Source of the DNA: Farysia itapuensis
Lineage: Eukaryota > Basidiomycota > Ustilaginomycetes > Ustilaginales > Ustilaginaceae
Length of the DNA: 64,000 bases
Reading direction: 5' to 3'
Assembly: GCA_023212645.1 (NCBI GenBank)
Contig: JALBYC010000010.1
Span: 372,001 to 436,000 of the forward strand
The notes below the pieces were generated by a model, which saw nothing but the letters and a program-made list of their open reading frames with translations, made no database searches and was not told the origin of the DNA. Shown one piece after another: positions 39,405 to 49,500 of the stretch. Both the position numbers and the translations under genes were made by a program. Position 1 is the first letter of the stretch; each line of letters begins with the position of its first letter.

Positions 39405-40808
39405 TTAGACATAGCCACCATCGCCGTCCTCCAAAGCTTGCTGGGCTGCTTCCTCGAGCACTTCGAGGTCCCAATTCTCACCTCCGACGCTGTCTTTTGT
39501 CAGCAAGCCCTCGTCAAGAGTCTCACTGATCATTCGGGCAACTGCATGAAGACCGACGTCGTCGGGCAGGTCGTCAATCAGGGGCTTCACCCAGATTCGT
39601 GCCAGGTGCATAAGCGTTCCATCGCCGTTCTGATTCAGTCGACTTTCGACATCCTGAAGGATATTGGTCACGAATGATTGTCCAGCTAGCAAGCATCGCA
39701 TAGTGTCAGTTGTAAGGCAGTGAACAGCCAGTTGCCAGTGTCTGTAAAGAGGCACTGTCAGCGATCGTCGAACGCAGCTAATGAGAGTTGCTCTGAAATT
39801 CTCCTTTAGCGAGACATCACTGTCGACTGTGACTGAAGCGACAAGTGAGCGGCATAGTTTAGCTATGTTCCAACCTGACTCGATGGTAGGCTCGCCCTCG
39901 TTCGTTCTGTTGTCATAGCAGCATGCAAATAGCACTTGTAACAAGACGCATACCACTTCTGGATCCCCTATGAAAGCCTCTGTAGATGCTTCCAGCGGAA
40001 ACGGACCTGACGGTATCTTGGGATCAAAGCGCAGCAAATGCGCAATCTCTTCTTCTTGATCAAGGAAGTTTTCCATGTAAACGCCTTCGTCCCAGTGCTC
40101 TTCCTCGTACGCTACTGCGATACGCAGGCGTTCATCCGGCTGGACGGAATCAGGATCCTGCACTTCGAGCAATTTCTGATCCGTCACAGCACCGAGCGGT
40201 ATAAGCGAGCCGTGTTGACTGTTGTGCAGGCCGAAGCCATACCGTGTCACTGGTTCAGCAGTACTTGAGTTTGTGAACGGTTCTCCACTGTGATCCATGT
40301 TGACTTTGGCTTCACCATCATCATCCAGCAAGGGCACTAGTCCGCGACTCGACATTGCTTTCTGTAGGAGGAAATTAGCTTCTGCTTGTTCATTCGAGCT
40401 TGTACCGCGTGTTTGCTTTGGCCGCAGATCGGCGTGAGTGTTGTCTGTTGTGGAAGCAGTACGGAAAAACCCTTTGCCTGCTTCAGCATCAGCCTTGGCT
40501 GCCTTGAGTTGCTCGTCTGGTAACAGCTGAGGTTCTAGCTGGCTCAAGCCTTCAAAGTCTTGGCCGGGGTTCTGTTTGCGTAACAATATGCGATATCGTC
40601 CCGAATGCTGGGGTTCAATCAACGCACTGAGGACAGGATGGGGCAGCACCAAGGGGAGGTAATATGGGTCGAGTCGAAAGCCAAAGATGCATCCTTCGGC
40701 GGCAACAGAAGGGCTTTCGCCTCTGCGAGCCTCGTCACACACGACATCAACAATGACACGGTCACTATCTTGTGAGACGGAGAATTGTGGCAGCAGGAAG
40801 CCGTCCAT
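39405..40808 (-). CDS. SHQ1: H/ACA snoRNP assembly factor Shq1
   Basis: 467 residues from the ATG at 40808, near yeast Shq1 (507). The N-terminal CS/p23-like domain (about 1-95) includes LPQFSVSQDSDRVIVDV, EGCIFGFRLDPYYLPLVLP and a basic turn. The Shq1-specific domain follows at about 235-440, containing FACCYDNRTNEGEPTIESGW and NIAKLCRSL, the family hallmark. An acidic/Gly tail ends the protein. Family role: chaperone that holds dyskerin/Cbf5 before H/ACA RNA loading; nucleoplasmic. A variable linker with several Glu/Asp runs separates the domains. Confidence 0.9.
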   Translation of the reverse strand: MDGFLLPQFSVSQDSDRVIVDVVCDEARRGESPSVAAEGCIFGFRLDPYYLPLVLPHPVLSALIEPQHSGRYRILLRKQNPGQDFEGLSQLEPQLLPDEQLKAAKADAEAGKGFFRTASTTDNTHADLRPKQTRGTSSNEQAEANFLLQKAMSSRGLVPLLDDDGEAKVNMDHSGEPFTNSSTAEPVTRYGFGLHNSQHGSLIPLGAVTDQKLLEVQDPDSVQPDERLRIAVAYEEEHWDEGVYMENFLDQEEEIAHLLRFDPKIPSGPFPLEASTEAFIGDPEVVCVLLQVLFACCYDNRTNEGEPTIESGWNIAKLCRSLVASVTVDSDVSLKENFRATLISCVRRSLTVPLYRHWQLAVHCLTTDTMRCLLAGQSFVTNILQDVESRLNQNGDGTLMHLARIWVKPLIDDLPDDVGLHAVARMISETLDEGLLTKDSVGGENWDLEVLEEAAQQALEDGDGGYV

Positions 40809-41271
40809 TGCGATGGCGGACAGGCGAGGACTGCCCTGGCGATGTCAAGAAGAAGAAAAGAAAAGTCAAATAACCCCAAGATCTACCGGTGGTGCGAGTT
40901 TTCAAATCACGAATTTATTCAAGTTAATACAAGTCCCCGTCATTAGCTCGATACAAAGTAATGTGAATTAACGGCGTTGGACTTGTGCTTGACAGGTCGC
41001 CTTGACCGGATCAAAGACGCAAGGCCTAGTCTCATTGGAGCTTTGCACTACGATCCAAAGAGCAGCATGAAGCTGAAAGAAGCCGACTTCGAGCACTTCA
41101 GCGTCGATTCTTTCCGTCTGACTCTTTTGTCGTCAGATGTGGTCGCTCGATAAATTGACCGGCATAGATGCTGCCAAACCATCGTTTTGCACGACCTGAG
41201 AGTGTATCGGCGGTTGTTCCCGGCGTTCATTGTATAGGCAACGGGGGGGTCTTGGCTTGGCAAGGCGGAAG

Positions 41272-41577
41272 AACGTGTGCGTCGAGATCTCTTGTGTCGT
41301 CCAGCTGCCAAAGCTGTACGTTCCAATTCAATGTGCCAATTGCCAAGACTTTCGGCTATTCCGCTGCGTGCATTCTACAACCGAATTTCGCGATTCTGGA
41401 CAGCACCGTGCATCTCTTCCGCCAAACAGGACTCTGAAACTACCTCGACTTCGATTACCTCTTTCCATGATGAAACAAGGCCAAAAGGAACGTGGACTCC
41501 TCACATCTACGGAGCAAAGTCGGCCGCTCGCTTGCACACGACACCATACCCTAATCTTTTGCTCAGCCTGGAACGTG
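41272..41577 (+). promoter_or_regulatory. Three CACGTT (Pho4-like) hexamers upstream of alkaline phosphatase
   Basis: AACGTG (CACGTT on the other strand) occurs at 41272-41277, 41489-41494 and 41572-41577, about 400, 185 and 100 bp before the ATG. CACGTG/CACGTT is the core recognised by yeast Pho4. About 0.2 would be expected by chance in 450 bp on both strands. Regulation by a Pho4-like factor is inference. Confidence 0.35.
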
Positions 41578-41607
41578 CTGCAATCTTTGAACGGCGAGCG
41601 TTGTCCT

Positions 41608-41613
41608 TATAAA
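41608..41613 (+). promoter_or_regulatory. TATAAA box of the alkaline phosphatase gene
   Basis: A canonical TATAAA 61-66 bp before the ATG at 41674, matching the spacing of TATA-like boxes before other genes here. Confidence 0.5.
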
Positions 41614-41673
41614 CCATTATGTAGCTGAGCCACAAAACAGACACGCCACCTATCCTCAACCGTCCATATCATC

Positions 41674-43491
41674 ATGCAGCTCGTCGGTAGTTTTCTGGAG
41701 CTAGGGACGGTCCTTTTGCTCGCCGTCTCGGCCGTTTCAGCTGTGCCTAACAATGGCGGCGGTGCCTACCAAAAGTCTCGTCAGCCCAATGTGATCCAGC
41801 TCATTTCTGACGGCTTTGGACCGGCTTCCGAGACATTTGCACGATCCTACATGCAGTCTAAGAAGAGTCTGGCTTGGAACGTTACTCTGCCTCTCGACAA
41901 GCTGCTCGTCGGCAACGTCCGTACCCGATCGACCGATTCTCTCGTCACGGACTCGGCTGCTTCGGCTACCGCATACTCATGTGGTCTCAAGAGTCACAAT
42001 GCTTATATCGGTGTCGACTCCGAGAAGAAGCCATGCGGTACAGTGCTCGAGGGTGCGAAAGCCAAAGGCTATAACACCGCCCTCGTCACCACTTCCCGAA
42101 TCACTCATGCCACCCCTGCTTCGTACTCTGCCCACATCGACGACCGAGATGCTGAAGATGAGATTGCATCTCAGCAAATTGGTCGCTATGTCCTTGGACG
42201 ACAAGCCGACCTGCTGTGGGGTGGTGGTCTGCGTCACTTCCTTCCCAACACCACAAAGCCTGGCATCCGAACCGACGGCCGAGATTTGGTGCAGGAGGCG
42301 CAAACCAACTGCGGCTTCCACTTTGTCTCTAACCGAAGCGATTTTGACGCTTTGCAGGGAGGCAATAATCTGCAATTCCCAAGCTTGGGTCTGTTTACCT
42401 CTTCGCACATGTCTTACGAGGTTGATCGAAATGCAACGCTTGAGCCAAGCCTTAAGGAGATGGCTCTGACTGCCCTCACAGCGCTTCGTAATGCGGACGA
42501 GCCTTACTTTATCATGATCGAAGGAGCTCGAATCGACCATGCTGGTCACAACAATGACCCTATCGGCCACATCCACGACATTCTCGCATACAACGAGATG
42601 GTCGAGGCTGTGGTGGAGTGGATGGACACGAATGCTGCCGAGAACAGTGACGAGCCTGAAACTGTTCTCTTCAGTGTTGCAGACCACGAATGCGGCGGTC
42701 TCACTTTAGGTCTTGAACGTACTGAAGATCAGGAGGCCTTCTACGGCTGGTACCCTGAAGTGCTGTTCAATGCCACCCACTCGACCGAGTACCTTGCCGG
42801 CACTGTGGCCAAATGGATCGCTGCCTCCAACCGAACCGATGAGGATCTCTCTTCCTATCTCAAGAACGAGATCATTGTGAAAGGTCTTGGCGTTCAGGAT
42901 GTGCAGGATGGCGAGGTCAGCCGAGCGGTTCAATTGGCCAAGCTCTCGGATTCAATCCCACTGACTGTTTGGCTCTCGTCGATCCTGAATTGGCGCGCTC
43001 ACCTCGGTTGGTCAACAACTGGTCACTCGGGCGTTGCGGTTGATCTGTACTACCACGAGGCGAAACCCGCCTCGTGGAACTCTCAGAAAGTGTCGCAGTA
43101 CAATGCTCGTCGAAGCAGTGTCATCGGCTCGCACGAAAACACTTGGATCGGAAACTGGATTGCCGACTTCCTCCAACTTGATTTGGCCTCGATCACCAAA
43201 ACGCTCAACAATGGCAGCGATTACAGCTGGGCCAACAATTGGAGCGACAAGCTCAACGTCTTCACCGACAATCTTGAACACTACCACGGAGGACTTGCTC
43301 GGGTCATCCCACCCCTTCCTGCTTCGGTCAAGCTCGCTCGACGCAACGGAGATGCTGAAGCCTTTGAGATCGGCTACTCGAATGTCGAGAATGAGCACAT
43401 TCTCAACCGTATCCACGGCTCGCGCAACCCTCGAGACCTTACACAGGAGTCTGCCTCGCACTCGAGCCTGTCGCGACGCCACGAGCTTTAA
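41674..43491 (+). CDS. Alkaline phosphatase (PhoA/Pho8 family), secreted or vacuolar
   Basis: 605 residues. N-terminal hydrophobic segment at about 7-23 ending VSAVP, likely a cleaved signal peptide. The phosphoserine motif DSAASATAYSCG puts the nucleophile at Ser94. Metal-ligand segments are visible: LISDGFGPAS near residue 50, THATPASYSAHIDDRDAE, MIEGARIDHAGHNNDP, VADHECGGLTLG and the late His in TTGHSGVAVDLYYHE. All key positions are present, so the enzyme should be active. Several N-glycosylation sequons are seen. Family role: release of phosphate from monoesters in the vacuole or outside the cell. Unlike yeast Pho8 no N-terminal cytoplasmic tail precedes the hydrophobic segment, which favours secretion. 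Confidence 0.92.
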   Translation: MQLVGSFLELGTVLLLAVSAVSAVPNNGGGAYQKSRQPNVIQLISDGFGPASETFARSYMQSKKSLAWNVTLPLDKLLVGNVRTRSTDSLVTDSAASATAYSCGLKSHNAYIGVDSEKKPCGTVLEGAKAKGYNTALVTTSRITHATPASYSAHIDDRDAEDEIASQQIGRYVLGRQADLLWGGGLRHFLPNTTKPGIRTDGRDLVQEAQTNCGFHFVSNRSDFDALQGGNNLQFPSLGLFTSSHMSYEVDRNATLEPSLKEMALTALTALRNADEPYFIMIEGARIDHAGHNNDPIGHIHDILAYNEMVEAVVEWMDTNAAENSDEPETVLFSVADHECGGLTLGLERTEDQEAFYGWYPEVLFNATHSTEYLAGTVAKWIAASNRTDEDLSSYLKNEIIVKGLGVQDVQDGEVSRAVQLAKLSDSIPLTVWLSSILNWRAHLGWSTTGHSGVAVDLYYHEAKPASWNSQKVSQYNARRSSVIGSHENTWIGNWIADFLQLDLASITKTLNNGSDYSWANNWSDKLNVFTDNLEHYHGGLARVIPPLPASVKLARRNGDAEAFEIGYSNVENEHILNRIHGSRNPRDLTQESASHSSLSRRHEL

Positions 43492-43882
43492 CGCGGAGAC
43501 AAGTTCACACTCGCTTCTAGATAGAATACGTCACACATCGGTGCTGAATGTAACTGTTCCAGATTCATAAAAAATATGAGAGGGAGCGAAGGACATGACG
43601 CTCGTTCGACTGGGACTTGAAGTGCGCTCAATGCCCACACAAAAGCCTCGTTCATCCTGCTATCCACCTGGGAAATGAGATGGTTAAATTAAGTCACAGG
43701 CTTAATCGTGTGATTAGCCTCAGCCGCCAAAAAGTGGGATTTGCTGCCGGCAGGAAGAAAGACGGTGAGATTATGTGGGTCTGCTTCAGCACACCATCTC
43801 CTGCAGAGGTCAAGAGCCGGCTAGCGCGAACTCTTCGAGTAACAACAACTAAATACACAATCGCGCAGGCCACTTTCCGAAC
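43492..43882. other. Intergenic region before the small orphan gene
   Basis: About 390 bp. An open frame at 43617-43898 on the plus strand overlaps the orphan gene start in another frame and shows no features. Nothing else was recognised. Confidence 0.4.
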
Positions 43883-44215
43883 ATGTCTCACAGCCTAGAT
43901 CGAGACGACGAGATTATCGGCACCTTGGTTTTGGTTGGTGTACCAGAGCTTGACAATGTAGAGCGACCATGGGCCTCCTTGAAACGAGTCATTGCGTTAC
44001 ACTCCACAAATGAAGAGAACAAGACCCCCGGCTTTGTAATTGGACTCGCTCCCAGAGCCCTTTTCCGCAGCGTCAGGTCCTGGGCTGACCTGCACCCTCC
44101 TTCGAGGCTTTTCTGTGTGCCATGTACTCAGATGAATGAGCTGTTGGCCCTCAAAGACAAACCACAACTCCTGGACGATTTCTTCAGAAAGAAAGACGAA
44201 TGGCATGCAACATAG
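43883..44215 (+). CDS. Orphan 110-residue protein
   Basis: Starts at the ATG at 43883 (MSHSLDRDDEIIGTLVLVGV) and ends at a TAG. Codon use is fairly typical of coding DNA here and the composition is balanced, which argues for a real gene. No signal peptide, membrane segment or known domain is seen. A hydrophobic patch at 12-20 is followed by a mixed alpha/beta-like sequence with two cysteines (FCVPC). It is convergent with the neighbouring seven-TM gene (112 bp between stops). I recognise no family; it may be restricted to smut fungi. It could also be one exon of a longer gene. Confidence 0.45.
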   Translation: MSHSLDRDDEIIGTLVLVGVPELDNVERPWASLKRVIALHSTNEENKTPGFVIGLAPRALFRSVRSWADLHPPSRLFCVPCTQMNELLALKDKPQLLDDFFRKKDEWHAT

Positions 44216-44327
44216 CTGAGCCCAAAAACCTCCTCGACAGCTCAGAGCACTCGACAATCACAATACCAATCTGACGCTGTGGTGTCAGTCACCAACCGCG
44301 AACATATTTGACATACATCTGCAACAT

Positions 44328-46109
44328 TTAATTGTCATCATTGTCAAAGTCAAGGAACGACTGTTCCGGGCGGATTGAGTAGACTGGCTCCTGTACCTTG
44401 CTTTCTTCGCATTCCTCGGACTCTTGTGTCTCTTGTATTGTACTGAAGCTTGATCTGCGCGTGTGCCTTTGGGCACCCAAATCTCTACTAATCTTGATGA
44501 TGGGCAAGGCAGATAGTGTACGTGCATAGCAGTGATCGATACGAGCTACCTTTGCCTCCTTCTGCAAGTCAGGGCCTACTATTGCAAGAGGGCCCGGCTG
44601 GGGCAGTTGGACATTCTCAAGCGCTTCTATTGCCGGGCTGCTAAAGCCGGTGCGAAGACCGACGACCGCACGGAAAACAGGATCGAACGTGGCAATTGTG
44701 CAACATAACGCGACATGGCTGCAAGAAAAGAATGTGACTATGGAGCAATTCAAGAGAGCAGCGAGCGCAGACGGTCCAACATCGCCTCGCACTACCATCG
44801 CTGGCCAAGTAACAGCAACTAGAAAGACCGGCAAGCATGCAAATAGTGGGATACTGATGCACAAAACAGCGACATGACCGAGACACAGAACGGTAAGTCT
44901 CCAAGTCGTCAAATAATAGTGCAGACGTTGTTTTTGGAGCTCGTTGTTGTGCGGAATGTCGTCCAAGTTGCCGACACTGTTTTCTGGCTTGCGTGGTCTG
45001 CCTTTTGTGACGAGATACCATGCTTGCCACCAAATCTTTGGGTCATGCTGAGCCTCGGTGTCTGGATGAAGTCGACCAGGGGACATGTCAAAGGCCTTTC
45101 GAACGAGAAGCATGACGTTTGGAACAGCGTAGGCATAGCATGGTATGCACACAGCAAATGCGCACGTTGCAAAGACTGCTAGACTGCTGCAGCAAAATCG
45201 CCAGCTCTCGCAATATGCAGCCCAGACGGATTTGCAGTTTGCTATCATCTCTGTTGAGGCCACGTCGTCGCTTCCGTCTCTCATCAGTTGTTGGAGCAGC
45301 TGGGCCGGAAAAAGTTCGTTCTCAATCCTGACAGCTTGCAGGTGCTTTTTGCTTGCAAGGACGGTTAGGCACAGGTTGAGAACGACAAATGCGACTGGTG
45401 GCACTGTGGCAACAGCGTTCAACAACCATGGCTTGCAGCACACAGGCAGGTAGTACCTGTTTCTAGGCATTTGCGATATATCCGAGATAGGTGAGCGCGG
45501 GCTGCAGGAAAGTATGAAGCCCCAGACGCTGTAGAAAGCTCCGATGATAAGCGGAGTCCACGGGAGAGGAACAATCCAAACCCAGTCCCACATTGAGCCG
45601 TTCTGCACTTCGATCTTGATACCAATAGGCAGCAGTATGGACCATGCGAGCAAGTAAAGCGCTACGCCCAGTACGAGTACGAAGATCGAATTTGGCACAA
45701 TGATCTTTCCGTATGCCGAGGGACGGAGAGAAAACAGCCACAGCTGTCCCTTCTGTCGTTTTCTGCCGAGTAAAAAAGCACATAGCAAAAACGTGAGAAC
45801 GCATTCTACACAGCTAGCCAATAGAACTCCCTGGTACGCAACGGGAAAATGAGGTCTGATTGCCTTTAGCGTCAGACGTGCGACTTGAGAGGTTGTCAGA
45901 ATATCTTCATTCGGGAAGTGAAGATTCTCTGGCTGCACGCAATGTAGCAGGGACACCGAAGATCTGACGTCGCTGTAGGTATGGGCATTCTTCGACATCT
46001 GGGCTGGCAAGCTTCGGTGAGCGATGAGGAAGAACGAAAGAGACCAAACAACAGACTCTGAGCATACTGTGCTGCCTTCCTCAGCTTCCTCCCGGAGGTG
46101 AAGGAGCAT
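44328..46109 (-). CDS. Orphan seven-transmembrane protein
   Basis: 593 residues from the first ATG (46109). An in-frame ATG at 45998 would give 556 residues (MSKNAHTYSDV) and removes an odd hydrophobic leader. Numbering from the 46109 start, hydrophobic segments lie at about 90-113, 136-162, 176-200, 229-252, 305-331, 405-433 and 447-474. A long loop (about 332-404) separates segments 5 and 6. A charged, Ser/Glu-rich tail of about 120 residues follows. The loop after segment 3 has SPRSPISDISQMPRNRYYLP. Cysteine is unusually frequent, especially in segment 5. I recognise no family. The topology would fit an orphan receptor or transporter-like protein of basidiomycetes. Not a standard Ste3, Rta1 or opsin sequence. 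Confidence 0.65.
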   Translation of the reverse strand: MLLHLREEAEEGSTVCSESVVWSLSFFLIAHRSLPAQMSKNAHTYSDVRSSVSLLHCVQPENLHFPNEDILTTSQVARLTLKAIRPHFPVAYQGVLLASCVECVLTFLLCAFLLGRKRQKGQLWLFSLRPSAYGKIIVPNSIFVLVLGVALYLLAWSILLPIGIKIEVQNGSMWDWVWIVPLPWTPLIIGAFYSVWGFILSCSPRSPISDISQMPRNRYYLPVCCKPWLLNAVATVPPVAFVVLNLCLTVLASKKHLQAVRIENELFPAQLLQQLMRDGSDDVASTEMIANCKSVWAAYCESWRFCCSSLAVFATCAFAVCIPCYAYAVPNVMLLVRKAFDMSPGRLHPDTEAQHDPKIWWQAWYLVTKGRPRKPENSVGNLDDIPHNNELQKQRLHYYLTTWRLTVLCLGHVAVLCISIPLFACLPVFLVAVTWPAMVVRGDVGPSALAALLNCSIVTFFSCSHVALCCTIATFDPVFRAVVGLRTGFSSPAIEALENVQLPQPGPLAIVGPDLQKEAKVARIDHCYARTLSALPIIKISRDLGAQRHTRRSSFSTIQETQESEECEESKVQEPVYSIRPEQSFLDFDNDDN

Positions 46110-46279
46110 GGACCTAGATCTCACGAAGAACGCCGAGCTGGTAAGAACCACATGAGCTAGAGCGAATAAATGTTCTAGCGTGTTGGAAGCTACTAAGTGC
46201 TTTCAAAAGCGGTCCGAGCGAAGCTTGGGTCGCATCTGTGCACGATCTCTGGTGATGGCACCACCGGTATCTGGAGCCC

Positions 46280-46360
46280 CTAAGGCCTCCAAAGCGCTAG
46301 GGCGCTAAGGCGCGCTAAGGCCTGCCGGCCAGCTGTACAGCTGCGCAGCTGCAGCAGCTG
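46280..46360. promoter_or_regulatory. Repeat-rich promoter segment: three CTAAGGC and four CAGCTG boxes
   Basis: CTAAGGC is at 46280, 46305 and 46315. CAGCTG palindromes are at 46330-46335, 46338-46343, 46346-46351 and 46355-46360, spaced 8, 8 and 9 bp. CAGCTG is an E-box (CANNTG) variant. The cluster lies about 160-240 bp before the remodeller ATG (46522) and about 170-250 bp before the divergent seven-TM gene. Factor binding is inferred. Confidence 0.5.
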
Positions 46361-46436
46361 CCAGATAGGAGCGGGGGTGTTAGAGTACGAGAGCGCGCGT
46401 TGGCGGCAGCGCGGCAGTGTGACGTGTGAGTACGTG

Positions 46437-46442
46437 ACGCGT
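46437..46442 (+). promoter_or_regulatory. ACGCGT (MCB-like) site upstream of the chromatin remodeller
   Basis: ACGCGT, the MluI cell-cycle box bound by MBF in yeasts, lies 80-85 bp before the ATG at 46522. A single copy, so weak evidence for S-phase control. Confidence 0.25.
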
Positions 46443-46521
46443 AAAGTGTATGAATTCTGATTGAGTCAGCCGGAACGATTGCTTCTCATTACGCCACCCC
46501 CGCTACCGCTCTGACGCAACA

Positions 46522-49500
46522 ATGGCTTCCCACACGAATGGAGAAGGATCTGGAGCCGTCTCTGACGAAGATACAGCTGATGAGGACCTCTTACGCTCCG
46601 CTTCGCAGGTAGACAATGCTAGCAGCAAACGTGCGTCGCCTGCTTCCACCTCTGCTACCTCTGTCTCGGCCGCTACTAGCGCTCCCATGGGCCGCAAAGC
46701 TAGTGGTGGAGGAGCGCCTATGGACGTCGATCCAGCGGTCCATGAACAACGCTTCAACAAGCTCAAATTCCTGTTGCAACGCTCTGGAGTGTACTCCCGC
46801 ATCATGGGTGAGAAGATGGAGAAAGAGCGCAAAGTCCGCGCCGAAGCAGCCCGAAAACTTGAGTTACAAGAGGAGCAGCAACAAGGACCTAAGGCTACTT
46901 CGGCAGCTTCCAGCTTAAAGACGGAAACGCGAAAGACACGTTCTGGAGCTGCGCCGACTGCTGAAGCCGAGACGAACAAACGTGCCAGCAACACGGGCAA
47001 AGATTCCCGCAAACGGAAATCGGCCACGGACAACAACTATAGCGTCAGCACATACTTAGACGAGCAGGACCTCGAAGCCGCCAAGCTAGAATCGTCGCAT
47101 GTAGACAAGAAAGCAAAGAACGGTGATGCATCCGGCGACAGTACCGAACAAGGCCGTCGCAATCAGCCCAAGTTGGTGACTGGTGCTACGATGCGCGAAT
47201 ATCAACTAGACGGCCTCGAATGGCTAATCAGTCTCTACGAGAACGGTCTGAATGGCATCCTCGCGGATGAAATGGGCTTGGGAAAGACACTGCAGACTAT
47301 CTCGTTCCTGGCACACCTGCGTGAAAAGGGCATATGGGGACCATTTCTTGTCGTCGCTCCATTGTCGACAATCAACAATTGGGTGCTGGAGCTGGAACGC
47401 TTCACTCCGGACATTCCCGCTATCATGTACCATGGCGATCCGAACGAGCGCAAAGAGCTTCGTGATCGTCGCTTGCGAAACCCGACGAGCAAAGCGGCTC
47501 AAGACAAGTTTCCGATCGTAGTGACAAGCTACGAACTTGTGATACGGGATCGAAAGTATCTTGCCAATTATCCATGGAAGTTTATTGTGGTTGATGAAGG
47601 TCACCGGCTCAAGAATCTGGATTGTAAACTGATCCGTGAACTGAAGACATACCGAAGCGCCAACCGTCTCATTCTATCCGGAACACCTCTACACAACAAT
47701 CTTGCCGAGCTATGGTCCTTACTCAACTTTATCCTACCTGATATTTTTGACGATCTGGCCACCTTCGAAGCTTGGTTTGACTTTTCCGATATACACGATG
47801 ACAATGCTTCCAGCAACATCCTGTCTAAAGAGAATACCTCATCCGTCATCACACAGCTTCACGAAATTTTGAAGCCGTTCTTGTTACGTCGCCTCAAAAT
47901 GGATGTCGAGACCAGCTTGCCACCAAAGAAAGAATACCTGCTGTATGCACCTCTTACAGAACTTCAAAGAGAGCTTTACAATTCGGTTGTCAAAGGCGAG
48001 ATCCGACGCTGGCTGCTGGAGCGCAAGACCGGGATGTCATGGGACGAGATTAAAGAGATCCTGGATGACCCAGACGGTTCCATTGCATCTACTGCTGTGG
48101 CAAGTGCAGCCCAAAGCCGAACTTCCTCGCCACATCCCTGGGCACAAGCATCGCGGAAGATGAAAGCTCTCGAAGAGCAGCAGCAACAAGAAGGTGCGTC
48201 TAAGTCTGTCGCGACGCGCCGCAGCGGTAGAATGTCTAGCGATGGGAGCGATCTCGCAGCGTCTGCGATCACGACCGCAAACACGTCGGCGCCAGGATCC
48301 GGAACATCGACGCCACGCAAACAGATCGGTCGAAGGGCTAAGCGTGGTGTCAACTACCACAACGACGACATTTCCGACAACGCATACTTCAAGCAGCTCG
48401 AGACTGAACAAGATGCATCGCCCGTACCTCTCAGCGCTGCACAGGCTGAACGAGAGGGCAAGCTGTATGCCATTAAGGACGCACAGCGTCAAATCAAATC
48501 GATGTACCTCGACAACATCGTGATGCAAGCACGCAAGATTTGGAATCACCCTTTCCTGTTCGACTGGCCGGTTGACACTGGCTCGGGAACACATGTAGTC
48601 AACGAGGACCTTATCAACGCCTCCGGCAAGATGTTGATGCTGAATCAATTGCTTGACAACTTGATAAAGCCAGGCAAGGACGGCAGTGGACACAAGGTGC
48701 TGATTTTCAGCCAGTTCACCACCATGCTCGATATCATCGAGGAGTGGGCTCACGAGTACAAGCACTGGCCCACCTGCCGAATCGACGGCACAACGTCACA
48801 ACTCGACCGACGAAATCAGATGAAGTCGTTCAACGATACTACCAATACCGGGCCAGATGCCTGCAACTTATTCTTGCTAAGCACGAGAGCTGGTGGCTTG
48901 GGAATCAACCTCGTGGCTGCTGACACGGTGGTGTTCTTCGACTCGGACTGGAATCCTCAAATGGATCTGCAAGCCCAAGACCGTGTACACCGTATCGGTC
49001 AGACAAAGCCTGTTCTTATCTTCCGTCTCGTTTCGGCCAACACAGTCGAGCAAAACATTCTCAAGCGTGCTGGCAATAAGCGGAAGCTCGAGGCGCTTGT
49101 CATCCAGAAGGACAAGTTCAAATTGCCGGCGCAAGCTACAAAGAAGTCTCGCAACGGCTCACGCGCCAACGGCGTTCCTGCTGATGATGAGGGAGATTAC
49201 GACGAGGAGGACGACCTCAAACAGTTGGCTTCGCAGATCAAGGCACTCGAGTCCGAGCAGGTGTACCTTGTCAAGAACAGCACCGATCAGATTTTCTCTG
49301 ATGAGAATTTGGAGCGCCTGCTGGACCGCAGTCCGGCGGCCTACGAGCGTCAACTCGGCTGGGTCTCGACTGCAGATGCCAGCGAAGCCACTGACGGCAC
49401 CACCAACAGCAAAAAGTCGCCCCGCAAGAGCAAGAAAGGACAGCACTCGGCATCCGCAGGTGGATTCTTCGAGGTCACCGAGACACTTCAAGACTCTGCA

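Larger units (their letters stand above)
40809..41673. other. Divergent region between SHQ1 and the alkaline phosphatase gene
   Basis: About 865 bp. Open frames near 41230-41630 have no protein features. The phosphatase-proximal half holds a TATAAA box and three AACGTG/CACGTT hexamers, listed separately. Confidence 0.5.
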
